Shown: piece by piece, positions 25,092 through 33,614 of the stretch | How the letters are laid out: the number at the start of each line of letters is the position of its first letter | Position numbering within the stretch: the stretch's first letter is position 1 | From: Nonlabens sp. Hel1_33_55 | GTDB taxonomy: Bacteria > Bacteroidota > Bacteroidia > Flavobacteriales > Flavobacteriaceae | NCBI RefSeq assembly: GCF_900101765.1 | Contig: NZ_LT627735.1 | Coordinates: 124,001 to 188,000 of the forward strand | Direction of reading: 5' to 3' | Length of the DNA stretch: 64,000 bases | The notes under the pieces: model-generated | Told to the model about the DNA's origin: nothing | The model's input: the letters and a program-made list of their open reading frames with translations, nothing else | The model's database searches: none | Translations under genes and position numbers: made by a program

Positions 25092-27026
25092 ATGAATCAA
25101 GAACGTGTAGTTATAGAAAATGTCCAGCCTGTTGTAAATGCTGGCCGTCATCCCATCAAAAGAATCACCGGTGAAACAGTCCATGTGAGCGCGACGGTTC
25201 TGGTAGATGGCCACGACGTCATTCAAAGTGCAGTTCTATATAAGCAGGAGAAAGCTAGAAAATGGCAGGAAGTGCGCATGGAATCAGCTGGTAATGATGA
25301 GTATGGAGCACATTTTCAGGTAGAGAAAACTGGGAAATTTCAATATAAGGTTCAGGGTTGGGTAGATTATGCACTCAATTGGAGACACGGGATTTCCAGA
25401 AAGTTAGCAGATGGTCAACACGTCAAAAGTGAGTTGCTTGATGGAGTGATTCATTTGGAACACGCTTACGCGAAAGCGAACAAAACCGAACAAGCATTGC
25501 TACAATTCGGGATTGAATCTTTCCAGACTGATTCTAGATATGATGAAGCTGTGGAAACCGCAATGTCTGAAAAACTAAAAGAGATTTTTATAAAATATCC
25601 AGCAAAACAGTTTGCTGCAGAAAGCGACTTGTTCATTTGTAGTGTGGATCGCCAGAAGGCAAGATTTTCCACCTGGTATGAGTTTTTTCCTCGCAGCGCT
25701 GGTGAAAACTACGAGCACGGTACCTTCAAGGATTGTGTGAAATTATTGCCCTACGTTGAAGAAATGGGATTTGATACTTTGTATTTCCCACCAGTCCACC
25801 CAATAGGTGAGGTCAACCGTAAAGGAAAAAACAATACAACAACATCTCACGGCGATGATGTAGGTTCTTGTTGGGGAATTGGTTCAAAAAATGGCGGACA
25901 CATGTCGCTGCATCCCGATCTAGGTACAGAAGATGATTTCAAAAAACTAGTGGAAGAAGCAAAATCTCGAGGTATTGAAATCGCGATGGATTATGCGCTT
26001 CAGGCTGCACCAGACCATCCTTGGGTAAAAGAACATAAGGAATGGTTCAGGTGGCGACCAGATGGTACGGTCCAATACGCAGAGAATCCGCCGAAAAAAT
26101 ATCAAGACATTCTACCTATCTACTTTGAGACCACTGACTGGAAGAATCTTTGGAAAGAGCTTTTAAGGGTTGCTTTGTATTGGGTTGAGGAATTTGACAT
26201 TAAAGTTTTCAGAGTTGACAATCCTCATACAAAACCTTTCCACTTCTGGGAATATTTGATAGGTGAGGTAAAGAAAAAGCATGATGATGTTATTTTCCTT
26301 GCAGAAGCTTTTACAGCTCCCAAGGTGATGAATCAGCTAGCCAAAGTAGGCTTTCAACAATCTTACACCTATTTCACATGGCGTAATAACAAGCACGAGC
26401 TGCAGGAGTATGTCCATGAATTGACCACCAGCAATCAGCGTGAATATATGCAGCCTAATTTCTGGCCCAATACGCCAGATATCAATCCATTTCATTTACA
26501 ATCTGGAAACGAAAGCATTCACTTGCATCGCTATGCACTAGCGGCAACATTAAGCTCTAGCTTAGGAATCTACGGTCCTGTATTTGAGCAAATGATTTCA
26601 AGCGCGTTACCCGGCAAGGAAGAATATTTAGATTCAGAAAAATTTCAGATTGCAAATCACGATTGGGAAAAGAGAACCAAGCTTACCTTAATCATCACAA
26701 AGATCAATCAAGCACGTAAAAACCTTGCAGCTCTACAACAAACCAATAACATCAAGTTCTTACATCAAGACAATGATCAGTTAATCACGTTCTATAAGTG
26801 GAGTGATGATAAAAGTAGCGAGGTGATCGTGGCGATAAATCTTGATCCACATTATGAACAAGAAACATGGGTTCCTATGCCATTGCATGAAATGGGAATT
26901 GATGAACATCATGGTTTTACTGTAAGAGATGTGGTTACTGATAGCAGTTATCACTGGAGCGGCACTCATAATTTTGTGAAAATTAATCCAGTATTGCCTT
27001 TCCATATTTTTGAAGTGAAGCGATAA
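25092..27026 (+). CDS. glgE: Alpha-1,4-glucan:maltose-1-phosphate maltosyltransferase (GlgE)
   Basis: A 644-residue GH13 enzyme that transfers maltose from maltose 1-phosphate to the end of an alpha-1,4-glucan. The N-terminal domain starts RVVIENVQPVVNAGRHPIKR, the catalytic barrel has TLYFPPVHPIGEVNRKGKNN, the nucleophile Asp376 in FRVDNPHTKP and the acid/base Glu405 in FLAEAFTAP. These are the GlgE versions of the GH13 motifs. Maltokinase and GlgB follow, forming a glucan synthesis operon. The palindrome variant at 25464 gives AYAKA in the N-terminal domain. Confidence 0.96.
   Translation: MNQERVVIENVQPVVNAGRHPIKRITGETVHVSATVLVDGHDVIQSAVLYKQEKARKWQEVRMESAGNDEYGAHFQVEKTGKFQYKVQGWVDYALNWRHGISRKLADGQHVKSELLDGVIHLEHAYAKANKTEQALLQFGIESFQTDSRYDEAVETAMSEKLKEIFIKYPAKQFAAESDLFICSVDRQKARFSTWYEFFPRSAGENYEHGTFKDCVKLLPYVEEMGFDTLYFPPVHPIGEVNRKGKNNTTTSHGDDVGSCWGIGSKNGGHMSLHPDLGTEDDFKKLVEEAKSRGIEIAMDYALQAAPDHPWVKEHKEWFRWRPDGTVQYAENPPKKYQDILPIYFETTDWKNLWKELLRVALYWVEEFDIKVFRVDNPHTKPFHFWEYLIGEVKKKHDDVIFLAEAFTAPKVMNQLAKVGFQQSYTYFTWRNNKHELQEYVHELTTSNQREYMQPNFWPNTPDINPFHLQSGNESIHLHRYALAATLSSSLGIYGPVFEQMISSALPGKEEYLDSEKFQIANHDWEKRTKLTLIITKINQARKNLAALQQTNNIKFLHQDNDQLITFYKWSDDKSSEVIVAINLDPHYEQETWVPMPLHEMGIDEHHGFTVRDVVTDSSYHWSGTHNFVKINPVLPFHIFEVKR
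25464..25477. repeat. Palindrome variant GCTTACGCGAAAGC in glgE
   Basis: One mismatch from the palindrome; read as Ala-Tyr-Ala-Lys-Ala. Confidence 0.7.
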
Positions 27027-27095
27027 TTTTAATATAGATCACTTATCTTTTTATATTTATCTTATAACCACACGATATCCTCAAGAAGAATCTTA

Positions 27096-27103
27096 TATTT
27101 TTG
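27096..27103 (+). promoter_or_regulatory. Possible internal promoter before maltokinase (TATTTTTG)
   Basis: Lies in the 104-bp gap between glgE and the maltokinase gene, 27 nt before the GTG start. It may allow partly independent expression of maltokinase and GlgB. Confidence 0.4.
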
Positions 27104-27130
27104 AGATATTATCAACTCTGCTAAAAACCT

Positions 27131-28753
27131 GTGTCCAAAACAAAGCTCAAAAACCCCAAAACCTGGGAACAACTTCTAGATGATAATTCATTCAAGCAAC
27201 AATTGACTGAAGATATTCTGGAGAGCTATGTGGTACAGCAACGCTGGTATGGTGGTAAGAGCAGCACGCTCAAATATCTAGAAATCAGTGAGTTTTTTAC
27301 TATTGCTCATAGAGGAGATCATTTCTACGGCTTATTGCTGGAAGTCAATTTCAAGGAAGCTTTTTATCAGCATTACTTTTTGCCTTTGGGTTTTGTGGTC
27401 GATAAGTCTGCAGCGGCAGAAGGTTTGATATCGCCCATAACTCTTGGCGATCAAGATGGCTATTTAGTGGATGCTTTATATCTGGATAGCTTTAGAAAAG
27501 TTCTTTTTGAGAAAATCATTGAGTCAGAACCAGTCGAAGGATTAGGCACGATTACCTTCCATGCAGGTGAAGATCTGGATGAAACTAAATACATTTCTAG
27601 CCGATTTTTGGGCGCAGAACAGTCCAATACGAGCATCATTTTCAACGATAAACACATCATTAAATTCTTTCGAAGGATTTATAGCAGTACCAATCCAGAT
27701 TACCAGATTTGCCGTTATTTGACTGAGGAAACCTCATTTGATCGTTCGCCTACCTACACCGGTTCCATCAATTTGAATATTGTCAAAAGGCACGATGTCA
27801 CGCTGGCTTTAATGCAGCGACTGGTCGAGAATGATGGTGATGGATGGGAATGGATGCTGGATGAATTGAAGATTGTTTTTAGTACGCTTTCGCGAAAGCG
27901 AATTGATATCAAATCGTTACCAGACGTCAAATTGTTCGCAAGGTTGAAACTTCATGAAGTCCCACATGAAATCGTGGACTGGACTGGATTGGATCTTTTG
28001 AAAAGAATTAGAACATTGGCGTTGAGAACAGCTCAATTCCATGTCGCCATGGGCGGTGAGCGGAACGATTTGAAGTTTACGGCAGATAAATATAATGGAG
28101 ATTATAACGTTTGGCTTAAAAATAGACTGCTTTACATGTTCCAGAACAGACTCAACACCGTAGAGAATAATCTACATAAATTGAGCGGTGAGGCGCTGGA
28201 TCTAGCACAGGAATTACTGGAGCGCAAAAACGAGATACGTAACCGTTTTATACAGTTTGACTGGCACCACATGAAAGGTGAGCGCATACGTATTCATGGA
28301 GATTATCACTTGGGTCAGGTATTAGTGGACGGCGAGGATTTTTATCTTTTGGATTTTGAAGGTGAACCAGAAAGTACCATTCGTGATAGGAAGGTGAAAC
28401 AAATGCCGCAGAAGGATCTTGCAGGGATGTTCCGTAGTTTTCATTATGCCATTTATTCTACAATTTTTGATCAAGGAGAAGCTACAGGTATATCTAGGGA
28501 AGATCTAAATCACGCTGGTGAACTGCTTTATAAGTACTTGATTTCCATATTTATGGATACTTACCTGCATCATATTCATAATAATAATTTGAATATAGGC
28601 TACCGTAAGGAAGTCAACTTCTTGCTACAGTTTTGCCTACTGGAAAAGGCTATTTATGAATTGGGCTATGAGTTCAATTCAAGACCTAGCTGGGCGATCA
28701 TTCCATTGCGAGGTATACAAAGTATCATGAACCACAAACAACAAAAAGTATGA
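27131..28753 (+). CDS. Maltokinase (Pep2/Mak-like)
   Basis: A 540-residue kinase that makes maltose 1-phosphate, the GlgE substrate, from maltose and ATP. The N-terminal cap contains VQQRWYGGKSSTLK, and the aminoglycoside-kinase-like catalytic loop is IHGDYHLGQVLV, followed by LLDFEGEP (metal-binding Asp) and RDRKVKQMPQKDLAGMFRS. No TreS trehalose-synthase domain is fused, although TreS-Mak fusions are common. Translation starts at GTG 27131. Its stop overlaps the glgB start by 4 bp. The palindrome at 27886 is read LSRK here. Confidence 0.93.
   Translation: MSKTKLKNPKTWEQLLDDNSFKQQLTEDILESYVVQQRWYGGKSSTLKYLEISEFFTIAHRGDHFYGLLLEVNFKEAFYQHYFLPLGFVVDKSAAAEGLISPITLGDQDGYLVDALYLDSFRKVLFEKIIESEPVEGLGTITFHAGEDLDETKYISSRFLGAEQSNTSIIFNDKHIIKFFRRIYSSTNPDYQICRYLTEETSFDRSPTYTGSINLNIVKRHDVTLALMQRLVENDGDGWEWMLDELKIVFSTLSRKRIDIKSLPDVKLFARLKLHEVPHEIVDWTGLDLLKRIRTLALRTAQFHVAMGGERNDLKFTADKYNGDYNVWLKNRLLYMFQNRLNTVENNLHKLSGEALDLAQELLERKNEIRNRFIQFDWHHMKGERIRIHGDYHLGQVLVDGEDFYLLDFEGEPESTIRDRKVKQMPQKDLAGMFRSFHYAIYSTIFDQGEATGISREDLNHAGELLYKYLISIFMDTYLHHIHNNNLNIGYRKEVNFLLQFCLLEKAIYELGYEFNSRPSWAIIPLRGIQSIMNHKQQKV
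27886..27899. repeat. GCTTTCGCGAAAGC palindrome, in the maltokinase gene
   Basis: Perfect copy; read in the less common frame as Leu-Ser-Arg-Lys. Confidence 0.9.
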
Positions 28754-30648
28754 GCCAGGTAATCACGCACTCGCTGTTTACAGATTTTGACATTGACCTT
28801 TTCAAATCTGGAAAGCATTACCGGCTTTATGAAAAATTCGGCTCGCACATTATTGAGAAAGATGGCGTGAAGGGAACTTACTTTGCCGTCTGGGCACCTA
28901 GCGCCAAAGCTGTAAGTGTCATAGGAGACTTTAATTTTTGGGTAGAAGGTGAGCATCAATTACAGGTGCGATGGGACAGCAGCGGTATCTGGGAAGGATT
29001 TATTCCTGGTGTCGAGCAAGGCGCTACCTATAAATATAAAATCCATTCCTCACACAACGATATAAAAACAGAAAAGGCAGATCCATATGCACGTCGCTGC
29101 GAGCATCCGCCTAAAACAGCCAGCGTGGTATGGCAATATGATCCCAAATGGAGCGATAGCAAATGGATGCAAACCAGAGCAAAACACAATGCGCTTGACG
29201 CACCATATTCTGTCTATGAAGTTCATCTAGGAAGCTGGAAACGCAAGATTGAGGAAGATCGTAGTTTGAGTTACCTAGAGCTGGCAGATGAATTGGTCGC
29301 TTACGCGAAAGCGTTACAATTTACACACGTTGAATTTATGCCTATCATGGAGTATCCCTACGATCCTTCTTGGGGATATCAATTGACCGGTTACTTTGCG
29401 CCTACATCGCGATTCGGTTATCCAGAAGAGTTTGCGCAGCTGGTAGACGCTATGCACAAAGCGGGAATAGGAGTGATCCTAGATTGGGTACCATCCCATT
29501 TTCCTGAAGATGCCCATGGATTGGGATTCTTTGACGGCACAGCACTTTATGAGCATCCAGATAGAAAACGAGGTTATCATCCAGACTGGAAATCCTTGAT
29601 TTTCAATTATGGTCGCAATGAAGTCAAAAGTTTCTTGATTTCCAATGCGCTATTCTGGATGGATCAATATCACATTGACGGCTTGCGAGTAGATGCGGTG
29701 GCGAGTATGCTGTTCCTAGATTATTCCAGAGAAGATGGCGAGTGGGAACCTAATGTTTTTGGAGGTCGTGAAAACCTCGAGGCCATGGCGTTTTTACGCG
29801 AAATGAACGAAGCGGTTTATCTCAACTATCCAGATACACAAACCATCGCCGAGGAAAGCACCAGCTTCCCAATGGTAAGCAAACCGACTTCTATAGGCGG
29901 CTTAGGTTTTGGAATGAAATGGATGATGGGCTGGATGCATGACACGCTGGAATATTTCAAAAAAGAACCAATCTACAGACGCCACCATCAGAATGATTTG
30001 ACCTTCTCGATGACTTATGCTTTTACAGAGAATTTTATGTTGCCATTATCTCATGATGAGGTAGTCTATGGAAAGAGTTCCATCATAGGTAGAATGCCAG
30101 GTGATGAGTGGCAGAAGTTTGCTAACCTAAGACTGCTTTACAGTTATATGTTCACGCATCCTGGAGGAAATTTATTGATGATGGGATCAGAATTTGGTCA
30201 GCATGATGAATGGAAGTTCAACGGCAGTCTAGACTGGCACCTAACCGAGTTTGCAGATCATAAAGGCATTTTAGCTACCATAACCGATTTGAACAAGCTT
30301 TACAAAAAACAACCAGCACTACACGAGAAGCAATTTGATGCTGATGGATTTGAATGGATCTCCCATGAAGATGCCGATAATAGCGTGATCAGTTACGTTA
30401 GAATCGGTAATGATTCAAAAGTTATTGTGGTTTGTAACATGACGCCAGTTCCTAGAGAAAACTATCGTGTAGGATTACCTGAAACTGGAAAGTACAAACT
30501 ATTGTTCAATAGCGATGACTCAAAATATGGCGGATCTGATTACAAGGTCAAAAAATCATTCACTGCCCAAAAGGAAAACTGGCAATACAGAGATCAAAGC
30601 GTGGAGCTGAACTTGCCGCCGTTGGGAGTTGTGGTTTATAGTATTTGA
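28750..30648 (+). CDS. glgB: 1,4-alpha-glucan branching enzyme GlgB
   Basis: A 632-residue GH13 enzyme that adds alpha-1,6 branches to the glucan made by GlgE. A CBM48 module (about residues 25-115, GTYFAVWAPSAKAVSVIGDFN) precedes the barrel with DWVPSHFP, GLRVDAVAS (nucleophile Asp315), EESTSFP (acid/base Glu) and LSHDEV. It is coupled to maltokinase through an ATGA overlap. The order glgE-mak-glgB is a nearly complete GlgE pathway lacking only the step that supplies maltose from trehalose. The variant palindrome at 29299 is read AYAKA. Confidence 0.97.
   Translation: MSQVITHSLFTDFDIDLFKSGKHYRLYEKFGSHIIEKDGVKGTYFAVWAPSAKAVSVIGDFNFWVEGEHQLQVRWDSSGIWEGFIPGVEQGATYKYKIHSSHNDIKTEKADPYARRCEHPPKTASVVWQYDPKWSDSKWMQTRAKHNALDAPYSVYEVHLGSWKRKIEEDRSLSYLELADELVAYAKALQFTHVEFMPIMEYPYDPSWGYQLTGYFAPTSRFGYPEEFAQLVDAMHKAGIGVILDWVPSHFPEDAHGLGFFDGTALYEHPDRKRGYHPDWKSLIFNYGRNEVKSFLISNALFWMDQYHIDGLRVDAVASMLFLDYSREDGEWEPNVFGGRENLEAMAFLREMNEAVYLNYPDTQTIAEESTSFPMVSKPTSIGGLGFGMKWMMGWMHDTLEYFKKEPIYRRHHQNDLTFSMTYAFTENFMLPLSHDEVVYGKSSIIGRMPGDEWQKFANLRLLYSYMFTHPGGNLLMMGSEFGQHDEWKFNGSLDWHLTEFADHKGILATITDLNKLYKKQPALHEKQFDADGFEWISHEDADNSVISYVRIGNDSKVIVVCNMTPVPRENYRVGLPETGKYKLLFNSDDSKYGGSDYKVKKSFTAQKENWQYRDQSVELNLPPLGVVVYSI
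29299..29312. repeat. Palindrome variant GCTTACGCGAAAGC in glgB
   Basis: Same single change as in glgE; read as Ala-Tyr-Ala-Lys-Ala. Confidence 0.7.
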
Positions 30649-30662
30649 TTTGAAACCTGACA

Positions 30663-30686
30663 AGGTGTGGATTTTATTCCGCACCT
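30663..30686 (+). terminator. Weak hairpin after glgB
   Basis: AGGTGTGG (30663-30670) pairs with CCGCACCT (30679-30686) with one G-T pair. No strong T-run follows. Confidence 0.4.
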
Positions 30687-30784
30687 AAACTGTTTTGCAT
30701 ACCTAGATTGAACTGCGTTAAACTTCCCACAATCAATCGTATACATGGCTTTCATTTTTTATTTTAAAGCAAAATATAAAGACC

Positions 30785-31078
30785 ATGAAAAATTTAGGAT
30801 TACTGGCAACATTACATGCCAAACCAGAACAAGCAGATACCGTAGCTAACTTTATCAAAGGAGCGATCGATCTAGCAAAGAAAGAAGAGAAAACACTGAC
30901 TTGGTATAGCTTTAAAATTGATAAAACGACATTTGGAATCTTTGATACTTTTGAAGATGAATCTGGACGTGAGGCGCACTTGAATGGCGAGATTGCAAAA
31001 GCTCTTATGGGTAAAGCAGATGAGTTATTGTCCCAAGCTCCAGATATTAAGAAGATCGATATTTTATCTGCAAAGTAG
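30785..31078 (+). CDS. Antibiotic biosynthesis monooxygenase (ABM) domain protein
   Basis: A 97-residue dimeric alpha/beta barrel-type protein of the ABM/YgiN group: LGLLATLHAKPEQADTVANFI at the start, then LTWYSFKIDKTTFGIFDTFEDESGREAHLNGEIAKAL. Relatives include quinol monooxygenases and simple stress-barrel proteins; the exact activity cannot be read from sequence. It is followed 53 bp later by a HbpS/GlcG-like gene, possibly in the same transcript, which would suit a redox or heme stress role. Confidence 0.85.
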   Translation: MKNLGLLATLHAKPEQADTVANFIKGAIDLAKKEEKTLTWYSFKIDKTTFGIFDTFEDESGREAHLNGEIAKALMGKADELLSQAPDIKKIDILSAK

Positions 31079-31131
31079 ATTTCACTGAGGAATCAAAGAA
31101 ATAGAATTAAGAATCAAGACAAAAACTCATT

Positions 31132-31530
31132 ATGAATATTACATTAAAACAAGCCGAGGCTGTCATAGAAAAGGCCAAGGCAAAGTCAAAAGAAATAGAT
31201 ACTAAAATGAATATCTGCGTTGTGGACTCTGGTGCCAACCAGGTTGCATTTGCCCGTATGGATGGAGCATGGTTAGGTAGTGCAGATATTGCGCTCAAAA
31301 AGGCCAAGACAGCTCGATTTTTTGATATGCCATCTGGTGAAATAGGGAAGTTATCTCAACCAGGAGAATCACTGTTTAACATTGAGAATTCAAATGGTGG
31401 ATTGATAAGTTTCCCAGGAGGATTACCCATCAAAAACAAAGATGGAGAGATCATAGGAGCTATAGGCGTTAGCGGTAGTTCTGTTGAGAATGATCATATT
31501 GTTGCAGAAGCTGGAACTAAGGCGATCTAG
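31132..31530 (+). CDS. HbpS/GlcG-family heme-binding-like protein
   Basis: A 132-residue protein of the DUF336 (GlcG/HbpS) family: ITLKQAEAVIEKAKAKSKEID, MNICVVDSGANQVAFARMDGAWLGSADIALKKAKTA and the C-terminal IIGAIGVSGSSVENDHIVAEAG. Members form octamers, some bind heme or degraded cofactors, but many are of unknown function. No signal peptide, so cytoplasmic. It probably shares a transcript with the ABM protein and is followed by a terminator. Confidence 0.88.
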   Translation: MNITLKQAEAVIEKAKAKSKEIDTKMNICVVDSGANQVAFARMDGAWLGSADIALKKAKTARFFDMPSGEIGKLSQPGESLFNIENSNGGLISFPGGLPIKNKDGEIIGAIGVSGSSVENDHIVAEAGTKAI

Positions 31531-31551
31531 TATACTATTTCATCGTAAAAC

Positions 31552-31580
31552 ATAAAGTCCGCTATCATAGCGGACTTTAT
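31552..31580. terminator. Bidirectional terminator
   Basis: ATAAAGTCCGCTAT and ATAGCGGACTTTAT form a perfect hairpin with T-runs on both strands, between the HbpS-like gene and the convergent DUF4382 gene. Confidence 0.85.
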
Positions 31581-31635
31581 TTTTAATAGATTTTTATCTC
31601 TAGATATTACCTACGCCTAAAGAGATTTCATGAGG

Positions 31636-32424
31636 TTAGTTAAGATTCGTTTCTCCCAATTGAGTTACTTCACCGTTGATAACAACAACGCCTTCAATAA
31701 CCACGGTTTGTAAATTAGCATCAGCATCAGGCGTTAGTGTGATGTCATATGTTCCATTAGGTACAGCGCTTAATCTAAAAAAACCATTTACATCAGTAAA
31801 TGTGTTTATTTCATCAAGTCCGTTTGAAGCTGTAACTAATACTTGAGCATTGATTGGTGTAACTTTCCCTGAAATTGCACCAGTAGCTGCTACAAGTTCG
31901 ACTCTGATTACCGGTTTTAGAGAATAACCGCCATTACCTTGACGTACAATAGATTTGTCAGCATCAAAATCCAAGATATATTCATATAAGATACCACCTT
32001 CAAGCTCTTGATTAACGTTGAGTTTCAAGCCAGATTGTTGTGCGCTTGGTGTTGATAGAGGAAATGTCTGACCATCTATTACAACTGTATTGTCATCGCC
32101 AAGAATCAGTCTAATTTGGTTGATTCTACCTGATGGAATTTCATCATCAGCGAGGACAATATTATTACCACCAGTCAATTCAAGGATGTCGTAAACACCA
32201 GTATTATCCATATCAAGGATAATTTCTTGATCATCTGTATCGCCATTAAATTTTATAACGACACTTTCTATATCGATAAACACATTGTCAAAATCTCCAG
32301 GCTCATCTACAAGTTTAATATTGATCCTTGCTGGCTGGCTGCTGTCATTATTATTATCATCGCTACAAGAAAATAACGTTGAGGTAGCGATTACCAATCC
32401 AAGTACACAAATTAATTTTTTCAT
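31636..32424 (-). CDS. DUF4382 lipoprotein with carboxypeptidase-regulatory-like domain
   Basis: A 262-residue exported protein with a lipoprotein signal (LFSC, Cys20) followed by SDDNNNDSS, an acidic stretch of the type linked to surface display in flavobacteria. Residues about 32-170 match DUF4382 (INIKLVDEPGDFDNVFIDIESVVIKF). The C-terminal 85 residues form a carboxypeptidase-regulatory-like beta-sandwich (GAISGKVTPINAQVLVTAS, DVNGFFRLSAVPNGTYDITLTP). No enzymatic residues; likely a structural or binding protein on the outer membrane. It has a well-spaced promoter at 32454-32482. Confidence 0.85.
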   Translation of the reverse strand: MKKLICVLGLVIATSTLFSCSDDNNNDSSQPARINIKLVDEPGDFDNVFIDIESVVIKFNGDTDDQEIILDMDNTGVYDILELTGGNNIVLADDEIPSGRINQIRLILGDDNTVVIDGQTFPLSTPSAQQSGLKLNVNQELEGGILYEYILDFDADKSIVRQGNGGYSLKPVIRVELVAATGAISGKVTPINAQVLVTASNGLDEINTFTDVNGFFRLSAVPNGTYDITLTPDADANLQTVVIEGVVVINGEVTQLGETNLN

Positions 32425-32453
32425 AATAAAGGGTTTTCAATTTTAGGGTTGCA

Positions 32454-32482
32454 CAAACGTAGGTGACTTGAAAATCGAACAA
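32454..32482 (-). promoter_or_regulatory. Promoter of the DUF4382 gene (TTG-18-TACGTTTG)
   Basis: Minus strand: TTG (32480-32482), 18 nt, then TACGTTTG (32454-32461), then 29 nt to the ATG at 32424. Confidence 0.7.
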
Positions 32483-32669
32483 TCATATGAATTTGTTAAT
32501 TCCTGCGGGTTTACCTATCCGTAAATATTAGCAATACAAATCACAAGAGCTGTGATCACGAAGTTGCTAATGCGATCTGTTGAATTGAAATGTTGTTAAT
32601 GTTACAACAATTAGAGTTTTTGTAGGAAAATAATGCAGCTTCTCTGTGTAAATTGAAATAAAAACAATC

Positions 32670-33260
32670 ATGAAATTATTTAAAACAACTCTACTTGCTA
32701 TAGCGGTAACCGCAATTTATAGCTGTGGACCAGGAGTGACCACGGTTAAGCCAACTAACGATAATCTAAACAAGTATCAAAGTTTTTCTTATTTACCTAA
32801 TTCGGCTATTGAGATGCCAGATATGGCTATGAACGATGATGTGAACACTTTAGTGATTCAACAAATCAACGATAGAATGATGGATGCTGGATATGAGCTT
32901 GATAGAGCAAAACCAGACCTTCTTGTATTAGTGAGCACTAAAATTGATGAGACAACAGGAACTACGACTGATCCTGTATATGCTAGTTATGGGAGTTACA
33001 ATCGACCAGGATTGCGTGTAAATTCTTATTATAACAACTTCTATTATAATGCTTATAACTCAGTTCCTACAGTTGTGGGATATGATACTGACACTTATAA
33101 TTATAAGGATGGTACTTTGATTATTCAATTGGTAGATCGTAAATCCAATGAAACCGTATGGAAAGGTGTGAGTAGCGAGAGCATTTATAACAGCGGCGAC
33201 ACGGCAACAATGACTAGTTTGGTAAACACGATATTTGAGGAATATCCGTTAATGAAATAA
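32670..33260 (+). CDS. DUF4136 lipoprotein
   Basis: A 196-residue lipoprotein (IYSC, Cys19) of the DUF4136 family: YQSFSYLPNSA, VIQQINDRMMDAGYELDRAKPDLLVLVSTKIDE, then a Tyr/Asn-rich stretch (SYYNNFYYNAYNSV) and DGTLIIQLVDRKSNETVWKGVSS. The fold resembles other outer-membrane-associated lipoproteins; no function is assigned. It is divergent from the DUF4382 gene, with a 245-bp interval between them, and has a strong terminator. Confidence 0.87.
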   Translation: MKLFKTTLLAIAVTAIYSCGPGVTTVKPTNDNLNKYQSFSYLPNSAIEMPDMAMNDDVNTLVIQQINDRMMDAGYELDRAKPDLLVLVSTKIDETTGTTTDPVYASYGSYNRPGLRVNSYYNNFYYNAYNSVPTVVGYDTDTYNYKDGTLIIQLVDRKSNETVWKGVSSESIYNSGDTATMTSLVNTIFEEYPLMK

Positions 33261-33280
33261 TTGAATAACATCACTTATCA

Positions 33281-33312
33281 AAAATGCCCGTTTTTAGAAA
33301 CGGGCATTTTTT
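33281..33312 (+). terminator. DUF4136 terminator
   Basis: AAAATGCCCGTTT-TTAG-AAACGGGCATTTT, a 13-bp stem with a T-run. Confidence 0.9.
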
Positions 33313-33463
33313 ATGGCGAAAAATTTCTCTTTAGATTGGAGTGAATCAAATTAGAAATAATGATGTTTTGGCGTGTTGATGTTAATGATTCCGTAATCGA
33401 ACAAAGTATATATTTCCAAATTCTTACAAAAACATTATTTTACACTAGGCTGTTGGGGAGTAC

Positions 33464-33477
33464 GCTTTCGCGAAAGC
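33464..33477. repeat. GCTTTCGCGAAAGC palindrome, upstream of GH31
   Basis: Perfect copy 137 bp before the GH31 start. Confidence 0.9.
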
Positions 33478-33614
33478 GAAATATTCTAAAATCATATGAA
33501 AACGGTTGCGTAACTAAACGGTTTTTAGGACACAATTCCAGCGGTTTTTTTATACTTTCCCGAGTTTTAAACGGTACTTTCTAGTACTTTAAGATTATCG
33601 AATAACATCATTTT

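Larger units (their letters stand above)
33261..33614. other. Gene-free interval before the GH31 gene
   Basis: Contains the DUF4136 terminator (33281-33312), the palindrome at 33464 and about 135 bp of AT-rich leader to the GH31 start. I reject a 74-codon frame at 33360-33584: its product resembles no family and it runs through the palindrome. Confidence 0.6.

Noticed and set aside
32593..32611. TGTTGT-TAATGTT-ACAACA as an operator before the DUF4136 gene
   Set aside because: A single 6-bp inverted repeat in AT-rich DNA is likely by chance and no regulator gene is adjacent.
33360..33584. A 74-codon frame before the GH31 gene
   Set aside because: Its product resembles no family, it contains the palindrome, and it lies where the GH31 promoter region should be.
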